Positions 50,032 to 62,645 of a DNA stretch of 64,000 nucleotides are shown here, in pieces. Within the stretch, counting starts at the first letter, position 1, and every line of letters begins with the position of its first letter. The DNA comes from Eucalyptus grandis (taxonomy: Eukaryota; Streptophyta; Magnoliopsida; Myrtales; Myrtaceae). The stretch covers positions 27,181,669 to 27,245,668 of the forward strand of contig NC_052614.1 of the NCBI RefSeq assembly GCF_016545825.1, in the 5' to 3' direction. A program made the position numbers and the translations under genes. The notes beneath the pieces were generated by a model that was not told the origin of the DNA, searched no databases, and worked only from the letters and a program-made list of their open reading frames with translations.

Positions 50032-52549
50032 TAATTATTTGTCTAGAAAATCACCACAATCTTAAAAAGGAATATCACCAATTGCTTAATTCCCAATTTG
50101 AAATGAAAAGATAAAAAGAATAATTTTTACCCCTAATTCTAAAGAGTTATGCCACCATGTGCTATCCGAATTTTGCCACGAAAAACTGAAGTTTACGTTC
50201 TCCACTTTCAAATTTAAAAAGAACAAAATCAACTCATGATTCTAAGAAGACGACATCAACAAAATGCAATTTATACTTCCCATTTCATCTTAATTAAAAA
50301 TATTTGTTGCAATATGTGTTGGAATAGGCATTATAGATTAGACATGGTAAGAATATAAACACTTTAATTAAAGATTGTAATTAGAAAAAAAAATCAAAAC
50401 TTCATTATCTTCAAGAGGCTGTCGCAACAAGATAGCCTTTTTACTATTCAATGCATAAAATACATATTCTTTCTTCTAATGAATAGCAAAAAAGTTGCGT
50501 TAGGTTTGGTAAAACCTTAGATGACTATTTGCAAATCAACCCCATGAAGTAGCCATTGATTCTACCGTTGCTAGCAGTAAAATGTCTCACAAAATAGTCA
50601 AAACGGACATTGGCAATGTCTCTCTGACAGAGTAGCAGTTTTCTAAAATAATGTCGGTGTACTTTTTGTCAAACTTACTCATTAATGCAATAACCTCTCC
50701 CGATCAATTCCGGTGCTCTTTTCTGGATTCCAAACCTTGAAGATAATTGTTAGACACCAAATTGAGGTTGGAAGGAAGACTTCATAGGTCTTTCATCTCA
50801 CTAATATTGATAGCTACTCCTGCCAACAATTCACTACTCTGATAACAATCATGTTGATATATTGGTCTTTTCAAACATATTGACAATTTCAACTCTATCA
50901 AGCTGTTCATCTTCATAGTACTTTTGAACTTTACTAAAAAAATCTCATTCTAGACTTGCTCACCATCACCAAGTCTATCCAATTGTTTAGCTAATCTAAG
51001 TAACTTTACGTCATCACAAACATCCCTAGTCTTCTCGACTTGTTCATTCTCAATCAAGATCCTTCTACATGTTCACTTTATCTAAAAATCCTTTTAGCTC
51101 ATAGACATTTTCACGCCCAATGCCTTGTTCACCCTTGATATCGTAAGCGATCATTCTAGCGGCAGAGCACACTTGATAGTGACAGAGCAATCCTCATATC
51201 AAAATCATCTAGTGCTGCTTATGACATCATCCATGTATTGGCTTGTGTATATATTACCTGGTGCTACTCAACCAATACATATATTAGTGATAGTTGTTTG
51301 AGAGTTAGTTTAGTATGGTTAGATAGTATGATTTTCATGTTCAATTCCTCTTGGAATTTAGATGTAGCTGAAAATCCTAGGATGAAGATGAGTGTTCATT
51401 TGATGCAAATTAGCTTTAGGGTTGATGTATATTAGGTGATTGAAAAGTACTGAGTAAATTGATTGAGTTTTCATATTGATTTCTTAGAGTTTTTGTGAAA
51501 TTATTAGAGATTTTGATGATCTTTTGATGTTGAATGCTTGAATGATGACTTGAATTTTCATAGGAGTGGTTTGAAGATGCTCATAGTCTAGAAATTGACA
51601 TGGACATAGGTTGAAGATGTAAGTTAAATTTGGAAAAAACTCAAAATTTGATTGACCTTTGCATGTTCATCGATTTGTACAAAAATAATAAAACGAATTA
51701 GAAAAAGTTGTCTTTAGATGATTTGTAGTTAAGATCATAAGCTTTCTAATGATCAATAAAATCAGGGTTCATTTGGTTCATCCAAATTTTGTTCAAAGAT
51801 ATAAAGAAAAGTTGTGCTTGATCTAGAATTATTGTTCCCTCGTCCGTCCGACTTGTTTTACAATTTTAAAATAGTTTGAGGTTTTTTTTTTTCCTGAAAA
51901 ACTTGAAAAAATGAAAGTTTTAGAGGAGTCCTAAAATGGATATCTGGAAAATTTCATAATATTTGAATAAGATATGGACGGACAATTTGATTAGTTTCGA
52001 ACAAGGCCAGATTTAGCCTTCAAAATTGTTCCGATTTGAGGCTGTGGTGCTTACCTTGTGTTTATTAGTATTTGAAGGGGCTCTGTTTTGTAAAAAAATC
52101 AAAAAATGAAACTTGAAAAGCGCATCCTTGGCCTGCTGCCTGTAAAATTTGGCGCCAATTGGACTTTGTTTGCTCTTTTTTCTCGTATTTTTCAAAAACC
52201 GGGTCTAAAGTCAGACCATGAGTGGGCAGGTTAAATGGATTAAACTGTACCAATTGGGGCATAATTCGGGTGAATGAACTTAATGAAGATTAAAATAGAC
52301 TTCTTAAACTTTCATTAGCCATTGGAATCACTCAATTTGGACTTCATTAAACTAGTCACTTGGATTACAACATAATTAGATAGAAAGAGGGAAAAACAGA
52401 GAAGTGCCCTACTTGGGTCACTAATTGTTTTTGTGGTTCTTAAGGCTAATTGGCCTAATTCCATATTGAATTAACTTGGGGAACAATTGACATCTAGCAA
52501 TTTCTTTTACATTAAAAATTGGTAACAGAACAAATCCGATAGTGTTGTT
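50032..52549. other. Intergenic, possible degenerate minus-strand coding remnant
   Basis: Between about 50770 and 51200 the minus strand has broken stretches that look protein-like but contain several stops and match nothing I can name. Bases 51660-52060 resemble non-coding retrotransposon sequence. No supported gene. Confidence 0.3.
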
Positions 52550-54593
52550 TCAGCGCATGATCAGCTCGGCTATAGCAGGGGCATGTGGAATCTGGAAGTA
52601 ATCAGTCAAGCCAAAATGGGCCAACATGAGCCAGACATGAGTCAGAAGCTCTCCTCTCCTCAGTTGCTGTGCATGATTACTCGCTTTACACTTAATCGCT
52701 GCATCACACAATATCTTAACCCCCATCTTACTAACTACGTCCTCCGGCGGCGTTCCATCGTGGATCTCGCTGCGCAGCTGCGAAGCAAGACGACACCCGT
52801 GGAGCACTCGCTTTTTTCTCCTCTCGTGACCATCGATTCAGCTCTGTATTCACCTGCCCCTGCAGCTGGTCGTAGGCCTGAGTGATGTCGAGTTTGCGCT
52901 CTTCCCTCTTCTTGCCATCGAAAAATTTCATGGCCTCGATATAGGTTTCTCGAAATTTGACGCATCCAATTCCCGTTGGCAGCATCTCAGGGTGCATGAC
53001 AAGGATATACAACATGTATCGAGAGAAGTACTTACCGGGTCTAGCTTGTTCAGGTAACTCTTGCTCGTTTTTCGGACCGTACGACAATTCAGTTGCAATA
53101 TGCCAGATGAGGATAATTTGGTCGAACTCCAACTCCATGGTCCATTGCAGATGCTTAATCTGTTCTGACAAGTCGACCTCCCGGGACCCTTTGGGCGGCA
53201 GAGTGGGGTTGCAATTCTCTGATATATTTCACGATATGGTTCTTTATATCGTCAGTCATTTCCTTGTGATGTATGTAAAGGGGCTTCTCGACCTGCTCGT
53301 CAATGTGCAGAAATTCGAGGAGTCGATGGCAAGCACGGTGCTTCTCTTTGAACGCAAAGCTCAATAGGCTGAATTAAGCCATGTGATCTGACCATCGGCG
53401 CCGTTTAGTCAGTGGTCGCAACCTATTGATGGAATCTAAGACTACAAATTTCTTTTCCCTAATCAACCAAAAAGCCGTCCTATCGGAGAAAAGAAGCACA
53501 GCCAAAGAATAAATCTCCAGGAGTATAGCCACTGCTAGCAGTATAAAGGTCAAGTAAAGGTCAGCTACTGAGTAATTCCGATCAGGATGAAGAGTACTAA
53601 TACGATGCTGATTGAAACCAATCCAATTATGCGACAAGCCAAGCCACAACTAATATGGATTGCCTTGGCCTTTGTGTAGAGCAAATCGTACATGATTCCC
53701 AATTCAATCTCGATGATCTTGAAGACCGTGAGGGGATCCTTATCTTTGAGCACAGAACCACTTGTGTCACGATCCTCGAAACTCAGCAGGAGATCCGCGA
53801 AAAGGCGTTGGAATATTTTAACTAAGTCTCTGGCCACAAGCAATGCTCCTTGCTCACGCTTATAAGGACTTTGAGACAAAAGATTGGCACCATCCACAAT
53901 GTTTTCCTCAATCACATTGCGGATCTTGATCACTTCGTGCGGTATGACATCATAGCCCTCAGCCTTCATCAACTTATGTTGCTCCATTATCTTGGAATAA
54001 TTAGGAGGCGGGTTGGGGATGGATTCCCTGAACTGCTCACTGCTGGCAGTCCAGAGCACATAAACCCTTTCACCATACTTGACAAGCCCAGCAAGAATCA
54101 CTACAATGGCGAGGATGGATATCTTTTGGCCAGTCCATGCCATGAGGAAGATATAAAATGTCACTCCTGCTTGGGTGACTAGTGCCGACAAGTGCCTCAA
54201 CCAGAGCTCACTGTCTTCCAGGGCATATGCTGTGATGGCGTCGGGGCCTCCTAAGTGTAACAAGAGGAATGGCGCCCAGAACGCATTCAGCTGGGTGTCC
54301 GCATCCACACTTTGGCTGTCTAACTTTGTGAGCTTGTTCGTGATTATGCTGAGCGCATAGATGGCAACTGAATCAGCCATTAGATAGGCCAGCCAAACGA
54401 CCCCGCTAAACATGGCAAAGTGGATGTTTGCCATCCTCAAAATTCGATTAGGATACGATAGGGAGTTTACTTCTATCAATGCGCAATTAGTAGAATTAGA
54501 CTTTGAATTGGTTCGTGAACCATTCAAGAGTATTAAACCTATTGGGAAAGGGAATTTAAGATTTCGATGCGCACAACTAGAGAACTCAACCAT
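52550..54593 (-). pseudogene. DUF4220 / DUF594 membrane protein pseudogene
   Basis: Plant-specific, usually intronless family of unknown function, with an N-terminal membrane DUF4220 and a C-terminal DUF594. The frame from 54593 holds residues matching DUF4220: VVWLAYLMADSVAIYAL (about 65-81), APFLLLHLGGPDAITAYALE (107-126) and VKYGERVYVL (171-180). The first ~50 residues do not look like the family, so the true N-terminus with its first membrane span is missing. Damage downstream: frameshift near 53575; in-frame TAA at 53374-53376 inside DHMA*FSLLSFAFKEK; frameshift near 53220; frameshift near 52805. The DUF594 part, MELEFDQIILIWHIATEL (53139 down), and the tail ELLTHVWLMLAHFGLTDYFQ (52650-52590) are well preserved. 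Three frameshifts, a stop and a lost start make a non-functional gene likely. Confidence 0.88.
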
Positions 54594-56995
54594 AAATTGA
54601 CAATTCGACTATAAGGATTGATGATGGACAATCTTAAGCCGTTTCAAGCGGATCCATGAACAGTTATAGATTGTTTTGATAATAATATATTATTAGATTA
54701 CAGGTGATTCCACACGATTACTATATTAATTACGAATGACCCTAAACCAATTCCAAATGATCATGTACTTCGGAACGAGCAATTGACCCCTCACGATTAC
54801 ATGATAATTGAGGATCATCCATGAATTGAAAATGGTTTAAATGTGGATTGATATCGAATCAACCACGGGTCGAACTCATGAAATCCCTAAAGGCCACCCT
54901 TTGGTTTTAATTATGCTAAAGTCGCATTTGATAGAGCATAAATTCTAGTACAGTTAAAAATATCGGACTTTCATTCGACATTGCTTCATCAAATTCCTTA
55001 ATTATCGATAAATCCCGAATTCTTGGATAAGTGAAATTGGGCTAGAAATTGAAAGCCCAATAGGCTACACGCTCGAGTTCGGCCCAATGGGCCACACGGC
55101 CCATTAAGCTTGTTAAGGGCCAAATTGGATGAGTTAAGCTCAAGCCCAAGTTGTCAAGCCCAAACCCAAGCCCTATGTGTGCAAATAGTGTGCGTACTGC
55201 TGGACCTTTGCTGTTTTTCAATTTTATAGGGCTTTTTATGTTTCGCAAAACTTCCTCATGAAAGTTGTTCAAAACATCTTGACCTACAACTACTTTAATT
55301 TCAGATTTTTTTGAGGTGAAGTGGTTGGTACGAAAGCCTATTATTTTATCGTGTGAAAACTGCCAAGTGCAGTAAAAATGGTAACCTATTTGTCTTCTCG
55401 ATTTTTTTATAAAATTTTCCCTTCGGAATTTGAACATGCTTCCTTCACAAAAGTTGTAGAAGACATCTATATCTACAACATATTAATATTTCAAATTTTT
55501 TTATGAAGATTTGGGGGTTAGAAATGGGTTTTCTTCTACGGTTGTTGGGACTTCAATGAATGAGATTTTGGGTTGTCTTTGGTGATTTGCTACTTTTTAT
55601 ACAAAACTAATTAGGCTTGGATTCCTTATGAAAGATGTTATTTAAGATCTTATCTATAACATATTAAATTTTTATCATTTTTTGATTCTGTTTGATAAGG
55701 TAATGACATTTATTTAAAAAATTACTTGAAACTGTTCTTCATATTGGAGGAAGAGGGCCACACGTCCAAGGAGTGGGTGGCCCAAAGGAGGGCTACGGAC
55801 CCTCCTATCCCATCAAGCTATCATTGTAAGATTTTAGCATTAATTGCACTCAAGTATGTGAATAGTGCGTGAATAGTGCACAATCTTGTTAAAATGACCG
55901 AATTGCCCTCTTATTCAACTAAGGACAAAGGGACAAGATGGGGAATGACATGCAAGGAGGCGATGATGAGCTTGAAGAAGGTTGGGGAAAGGACAACCTA
56001 GATTAATCTAAAGCCTGCCCTACACCTATTAACCAATGTGCATATTTACCTCATTAATTGCTTGAATTTCTCTCATCATGAACGCTTTCCCTCCAAGTAA
56101 AAACACTAAGTTGAGAGGGTTTGGGGGGATTTCAAGTACAATGCCATTAATGGCAAGATTTCTTCCTCTTTCTCTCTTTCCTCTTACTCCCTTTCATTCC
56201 CATGGCAATTTTCTCTCTCTCTCTCTTCCCTCATTTTCTCTCATGTCACGGTGAATTGATCCTTCCTTAGTTTTGGTGTGATATTAAGGCTAACATTTCC
56301 GACCCGATTGGACTTAGGCAGGTGCTCAACGTAACGAGTCAAGCTATTGATTCTCATTTCGTGCTCGGTACATTTTATTGATGTACTTTCGATAGATCAT
56401 GAGACATACTCCGCTTAGCATTCCATTGAGGCATTCATACTTGGCTAATGTGAAAGATAACAATGGACGTGAGTGATGATATGCTTATGTGATCATATAA
56501 AGACCTTAATGCGTTTTACATGGGGTATGAACTTGTTCTGATGCGTTTTACGTAGGATGATGCATGATTAAGTTCAAATGCCCCCAAGTCAACAGGATAC
56601 TGTTCGCAGATGAATTTCGGAATAAAGCTCTTTACATGAATGCCATCTGGATGCGTTTACGCGGGACGATACCATACTTGATGGGGCGAGACGATGCCTG
56701 GTTACGCCGGATGACTGTGAACCTTCGGGTTGGCCTTGGCCCTAAGTGGCCGTAATAATTTGAAAGCATGGTCTCAAGGGTTGCATGGTAGTATGAGATG
56801 CAATGTGATTATCGAGACACCATGTGTGTAAAGTGCATAAGTGCATGAATGCATATTTTGAGAAGTGATGCTATAGTCGGCACATGTGTGACCTGAGATC
56901 GATATATGAGCAATTTTGGATTATAGCATAGCATCGGTGCATGATTATAATATGTTGCACGCTCTTGTGTTTGGCTCGTAAATATGTTGAGCATT
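54594..56995. repeat. Retrotransposon-like non-coding DNA, with three ~185-bp tandem units
   Basis: Units starting near 55251, 55439 and 55621 share 'cttc(a/c)tcatgaaagttgt', a short variable part, 'ctacaacata' and a T-rich tail. Phrases such as 'ggcccaatgggccacacggcccatt' halves at 55080-55105 and 'ccctaagtggccgtaat' near 56740 are typical of LTR retrotransposon ends. No open frame of note. Confidence 0.4.
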
Positions 56996-57009
56996 TCCAA
57001 GCCCTAGAG

Positions 57010-57996
57010 CTTTCCTAGTACCTGTGGGAGAAAACTCCTATTAGCTTTTGAAGCTTAGAAAACTTTTCATTCTGAAGTATAACAAACTTCTGTGGAATTC
57101 TCTCAAAGTCTTTCCTATACTAGAAGTCTGCTTCGCTCTAATGAAGATTCAGACTGAACACAAGTGAAGAATGAAGATTTAATCAGATTCAGGATTATTT
57201 ATCTTCCTTCAAGGCTTCAGTACGAACATAATATATATGGCTTTCTGGTTGGAAATCTCACTTACCATTTTGGCTATCTTTATTGGAATCAATCACGGAT
57301 CGGAAAAATAATTTTTGGAAGGCAAATTTATTTGGAAAGAATCTACTTATGGAAACCAAGATTCTGATTGTATAGGCGACTAGGATCATCGGACTTTTAT
57401 CTCAATCTTCAAACGGCTCGAGATCTCATTAATTGATTCTATCCAACGAGTTGATTGGAAGAATTTCTCTGGAAAGTGCCAATGGTTGAAAAGACATGGA
57501 GGAGTATTTAAGGAGATTTTTCAAGTCATTCGAGGTAGGCGTGAAAGAAGAATTCCAAAGTCTGAAGCTTTCCAAATCACTTGTTCTTTCTCATACTGTG
57601 CTCAAACTTGTATTCGAAAAAGAGAGAAACTCTAAAGAGTGAATTTGTGAGAGGAGTAGAATCTCTTCACTGAGACTTCAATGCTATAAGGTTGTAACAC
57701 TCTTTTTCGATTCATAGTGAAAACCAGCCAGAAGGCTATCGGCGTGGGAGAGTGGATGTTGGTTTTTTCTAAGCCGAACCATTATAAATCTTGTGTTCAT
57801 TTTCTCTTCCTCGAACTCCTTTACTTTATTTGCTGTGATATTTTTCTGTGTTTTGAAATAGTTGTTAAAGTCTGAGTTCTTTTTCATAGTCTGTTGTTCA
57901 TTAGACTCAGTTTAAAAGTAAAGTATTTTTACTGCATTTCGCAAAATCTGTTTTCACACCTATTCACCCCCTCTAGGTGTTTATACTAGCACATCC
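57010..57996 (+). repeat. Probable 5' LTR of the copia remnant
   Basis: The right end is set by the primer-binding site just after it. 'ctaagccgaaccattataaatcttgtg' pieces near 57770-57798 resemble copia LTR promoters and R regions. The left end is approximate and no 3' LTR was found. Confidence 0.4.
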
Positions 57997-57999
57997 AAT

Positions 58000-58011
58000 T
58001 GGTATAAGAGC
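58000..58011 (+). promoter_or_regulatory. Primer-binding site for initiator tRNA-Met
   Basis: TGGTATAAGAGC differs at one base from the common plant copia site TGGTATCAGAGC and sits 51 bases before the gag start codon. Confidence 0.65.
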
Positions 58012-58061
58012 TTATGTGCTTACCTTGTTGAAGTGTTTTACTTCTAAGCTAAAGATCTTCT

Positions 58062-59028
58062 ATGGCTAGTATTTTGGCTCCAAGATTGGTTGAAGGACAG
58101 AGCAACACCAGACCTCCTTCTTTTGATGGAAATGAGTGTAATGTGTGGAAGAACAAAATGAAGGCATTTCTCAAATCTAGAGATCCTCTAGAGTGGGATA
58201 TTGTTGTTAAAGGAATCAATCCAAAAGCAACCTCAAGTTCACACAAAGGGAAAGGAGTGATTGAGAAAGATGCGATGAATCCACACAAGCTTAAATTATC
58301 AAGAGACGGGCTCTTAATGCAAAAGGAATTTATTCATTATATCATGCTTTGTCTCCTATTGAATATAATCGAATTTCTTCCTGTGAAACAACAAAATAAG
58401 TTTGGGACATACTACATGTTACCTATGAGGGGAATGATCGTGTGAAGGAAATGAAAATAAATATTCTACTTGGACAATATGAAGCCTTTAGAATGAAGCC
58501 TGGAGAATCTATTTCTAATATGTTTAGTCGCTTTACAGAAATTGTGAATGGCCTTACTTATCAAGATCAATCAATTTCTGGACCAATAAAAGGCAACAAA
58601 TTATTGCGTGGACTTTCAAAGGACTGGAATCATGCGAAGACTTCAATCTGAGAAACTCAGAGGATTATGCCTCTACTAGTTGACAACCGATAGGCACACT
58701 TCAATCATATGAAGTGGAGCAGATCAATGATGAGGAAGATCCAAAAGGTAAGAAATCAATTTCATTAAAGTCTAATGTTGATTCTGATGTTACAGATTCA
58801 GACGATGATATGAACGATAAGGAGCTGGCCCTTATGATAAAGAAATTCAGAAAACTGAACAGAAAGGAAAGAAGATTGAATTGGAAGAAGCAAAGCTTGC
58901 AGAATTCTCAGAAGAGACCAACGAAGGACATTGAAACTAACAAGGATGTTATATGCTTCGATTGTAAGAAAAATGGGCATATCGGACCAAACTGTCCTTT
59001 ATTGAAAAAGAAGAAAGGAAAATGAGAA
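58062..59028 (+). pseudogene. Copia gag, frameshifted, with zinc knuckle
   Basis: ATG at 58062 opens MASILAPRLVEGQ, then PPSFDGNECNVWKNKMKAFL, the start of a copia gag (UBN2-type) protein. The frame breaks near 58445 and resumes as QYEAFRMKPGESISNMFSRF (58478 on), breaks again near 58650, and ends with a CX2CX4HX4C knuckle, CFDCKKNGHIGPNC, at 58954-58995. Gag forms the particle that packages the element's RNA. Several shifts and stops show the copy is dead. Confidence 0.85.
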
Positions 59029-59311
59029 GTACAAGAAAGCTCTTAAAGCAGAAACTTGAAGTGACATTGAATGTGAAAAAAGCGAAGAAGAAGAATTTGC
59101 GAACATATGTTTAATGGCTCACTCAGTCGACTTAGAATCGAAACATACATTGATTTGGATTCGACAAAGAAGTCGAGGTTAGTCTATCAGAAATTCCTGT
59201 TAAAGTCTTCATATACATAGATGAACTTTGCCTCAATCTTAAATCCTCTCTTAAAAGGATCTCCGAACTGAAAAAAAAAAAAAAAAAAAAAGAGAGGAGA
59301 ATTCTAAGCTC

Positions 59312-60505
59312 GTGCAACAGGAAGTTTCTTGGAAGGAAAATTTTGAAAGTCTAAAAAGAAGTTTTGACGATTTGAAAGAAAGTAATGCTTCTCTTTCAAA
59401 AGAAAATGTTGTTTTGAAAAGGGAAATTTTAGATATTGCAAAAAGGTTTTTCAAGGGATCAAAAAATTTGGAGTATATTCTTATAGCTCGAATACCCTAT
59501 TTTAATAAATCTGGTTTGGGTATGAATAATGAGATCATTTCGTTAATTGATTTTCCTAAAGTAAAAGAGAGACTTAGACAAAAACCTGCAAAGACATGTT
59601 ACAGAAATCATTTTCAAAAAGTGTTTGTAAAACCTGTTGGTTGAAGTGCCTTCAGATGTTCTAAGTGTAAAAGCTCAGAGCATTTTGAGAATGAATGTCC
59701 TAAAGTTTGGAGACCAATTAAGAAGGATTGTGCAAAGACTGTTTTCAACATTAAGTCTCCTAGACCCAAGAAAATCTGGGTACCAAAGAAAGTTTGAGTT
59801 TTTCTTCTGATTGCAGATCACTATCAAAAGAAAAATCAAATGGTATTTGGATATTGACTATTTTAGGTATATGACATGAGACTCAAGCTGCTTCATAAAG
59901 CTTGTTAGACTAAAAGGAGGAAATGTTTCTTTTGGTGGAAACAACAAAGGGAAGATTATAGGATGCAGAACTGTGAAGATTGGAAGTTTGACTATCAATA
60001 ATGTTTCTCTGGTGAAAGGCTTAAATTACAATCTGCTGAGTATAAGTTAGTTTTGTGATACAGGTTTCAGAATAAACTTTCAAGAAGGTATTTGTTTTGG
60101 AATAAGTCAAGATCTCTCTTAGTCCTTTACTGGGTGAAGGCATGGCAATATATATCTTCTGGACGTAAATCCAGAAAATTCTCAGTGTCTCATATCAATA
60201 CATGATGAAGCAAGTCTTTGGCATTGAAAGCTTGGTTATGTAAACTTGAAGCAGATTGCCAAAATCTCATTAAAGAAGCTGGTTCGAGGGCTTCCTAATT
60301 TGGCTTATAAGAAGTCTGATTTGTGCACACCTTGTATTTTGGGAAAACAGGTCAGAAGTTCTTTTAAACCAGTAAATCAGGTTTCTATCAATCGTATTTT
60401 GCAACTTCTCCATATGGATCTTTTTGGGCCAACAAGAACTCAGAGTATTGGCATCATGTTGACTATGTTGTGTGTAAATTTGATGATTTTAGATATGTTT
60501 TGATA
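59312..60505 (+). pseudogene. Copia pol remnant: spacer, second knuckle, protease, integrase start
   Basis: 59312-59644 is a coiled-coil-like stretch rich in K, E and L. After an in-frame TGA (59642-59644) a second knuckle CSKCKSSEHFENEC follows (59657-59698). The protease start WYLDIDYFRYMT (59840 on) has D-I-D where an active aspartic protease has D-S/T-G, and a stop follows. Next come LWH*KLGYVNLKQIAKIS and TPCILGKQVRSSFKP (GAG-pre-integrase, with one zinc-ligand histidine replaced by tyrosine), then LLHMDLFGPTR at the integrase start. The copy ends near 60505: the integrase core, reverse transcriptase and RNase H are absent. Confidence 0.82.
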
Positions 60506-62645
60506 GGACAAATCCTCGTGACATTAGTTGAATATCCTGTTATTTTAACAAATTTATGATGTGTTGTTGCTTGTTATTTGATTTTTGTAAAATCATTCAT
60601 AGATTGTTTAAGAAAACTTTCTTCACGAAAGTTGTTCATCATCATGTCATGCATGTTATGGAATTTTTTTCATTGCCAAATTGTCATTAAATATTGCCCA
60701 ATTTTGCTGTCCTTACGAGTTTGTTATGAAATTTCTTAATATAAACATGATTGTGATTGTTTAGTTATACATTTTTAGGTTAGTTTGTGCATGAAATTAT
60801 GCATAGCCATCTTTATGAAAATTGTTCTAAATGCTTTGATCTTTGTTGTTAAACAATCAGCCTTTTTTAAATTGCATCTTTCAAACAATGCTTTGGTACA
60901 TGTGATATTTCCCAAAAATAACAATTTATTAGAAATTCTTTTTCAAAGCTCGATTTGGCTTAAGGAAAAGTTGTGGTTTGGACCATATTCAAAATGCCTG
61001 CAATGCTTGTGAGTGCATTTATGCGAGCCTCGAGCTAGTCTTGGCAATTGAATATATTTCATAGCCTAGATATTCCTTAATCCTAAATATTTTCAAACAT
61101 TTTTAAAATCTTGATTTGACATCGTGAAAGTCACGGTTTGAATTGTATTGAAAATGCCTACGATGCTTGTGAGTGCATCTATGCGAGCCCTAGGCTAGTC
61201 TTGGCAATTGAATGCCTTTCATAGCTGAGACATCACTTTGTCTCAAAATTTTTCATGAATGATTTCGAAATATGTTTTGAAATATCACGTGTACCGCTCA
61301 TACATATAATCCCATAATGCATTAGAAAGTGCTTGTGTTTGTGATTGGCGCATGCCCTTGGTAATAAGTGACTCGATGACAATTCACTTTCTTGCTTGAT
61401 TGGTTGAGAAATAAGGTTCAAAAGACCTGTATGCATATTTAAATTTTTGCAATGCATGTGACTTTTAGATAAATGGTAAGGTTGATACATGATATCGAGG
61501 GAAAACCCTAGAACCACATTGATTGCTTGATTAGGAGACTGATAAGCGTTATTGGCCGTACAAGAATACAATTGGTCAAGAATTGCTATAAGTCACAAAA
61601 ATGGATTGGGTATGTGTCTTAGTGGGACCCTTGCATGAAAGACAAAAGCCGACCCTGATGCCCCAAAATTTGACCTTCATATTAAACTTCCATTAAATGA
61701 TTGATCTTAACATGATATCTTGTTTTTTTTTTTTTTTTTATTGTTTTGATGTGTATACTTGTTTCTTTCCATTGTATGCACCTAATTATAAGTTTCTTAG
61801 ATTAGGTTTAGATTAGGACCCCGAAGATGGAGAAAGTGCAAAGACGGTGGAGGTTGATGTCCATTCCGACCATTATCGTGTTCTATTCATTTCCCCGACA
61901 TATGTCTCAGGTTCCATTTGTTGTATAAAGCTCGACAAGTTGCAGGTTTTCTCTCTTTCTCTTATCTTTTTCAATTGTGTTTCTCTTTTATATTTTTAAG
62001 ATTGCATGGTTATTTACTTACTGTCTTGTAATTTCAATTCCATTGATTGCTTTCTTTTCTTGTTTTTCTAGAAATAGAATAGTATGAAAATGATCATGGT
62101 TGGGCATAGAGAAAGCCCCCTAATATACTGTTCACTGGACTCTCTCCAAGGGGCGATTTGGACACTGTTCACCCAGTTATGGTGTTCTGCTCATCCCGAA
62201 GGCTCTAGGCGTCTGTTGGGTGTGAGATTTGGAGGTGAAGGTCGCTTGACCTCCCTCTTAATCCCCACCGAATCGATTGAATTGTATTGGTCTACTTCTC
62301 TAGTTTTGGTTCGCCTTAGGGCTCGATCGAGTTGCTGTTTCCTCCCGGCTGTCTCTTTGTTCGGCTCGGAAGTTATAGCTGTTTGTTGGGCTGAAGCTTT
62401 GGAGGTTTAGGTCGTCAGACTTCCCTCCTTGTTCTCACCAAGTTGTTTGGACTGGTGTTGCTTGCTGCTCCAGTTTTCTTGGCCTGAGGTGCGTTCGAGC
62501 TGCTGTTTAGTGGCCTTAGTGGCAGGGAAAAAGGCTTGTTGGAGCTCTTTCTAAACCCCTCCGAAGCACTTCCCTGGTATGCCCCAAACTCTGCTTTGTC
62601 TTAATGAGGTAGGGGTTGTGGGCTGTTGGTTGGTTTGTTGCAGTA
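60506..62645. repeat. Non-coding, with two pairs of tandem repeats
   Basis: 60970-61070 and 61133-61235 share 'gcttgtgagtgcat', 'tatgcgagcc' and 'ctagtcttggcaattgaat' (offset about 163). 62205-62333 and 62379-62505 share 'tttggaggt', 'gacttccctcc' or its variant, 'cagttttcttgg' or its variant and 'gagctgctgttt' (offset about 174); they lie just before the LINE ORF1 and may be its 5' UTR. No gene. Confidence 0.45.

Noticed and set aside
50770..51200. Protein-like degenerate stretch on the minus strand
   Set aside because: Stops in every frame and no family recognised; described only as a possible remnant.
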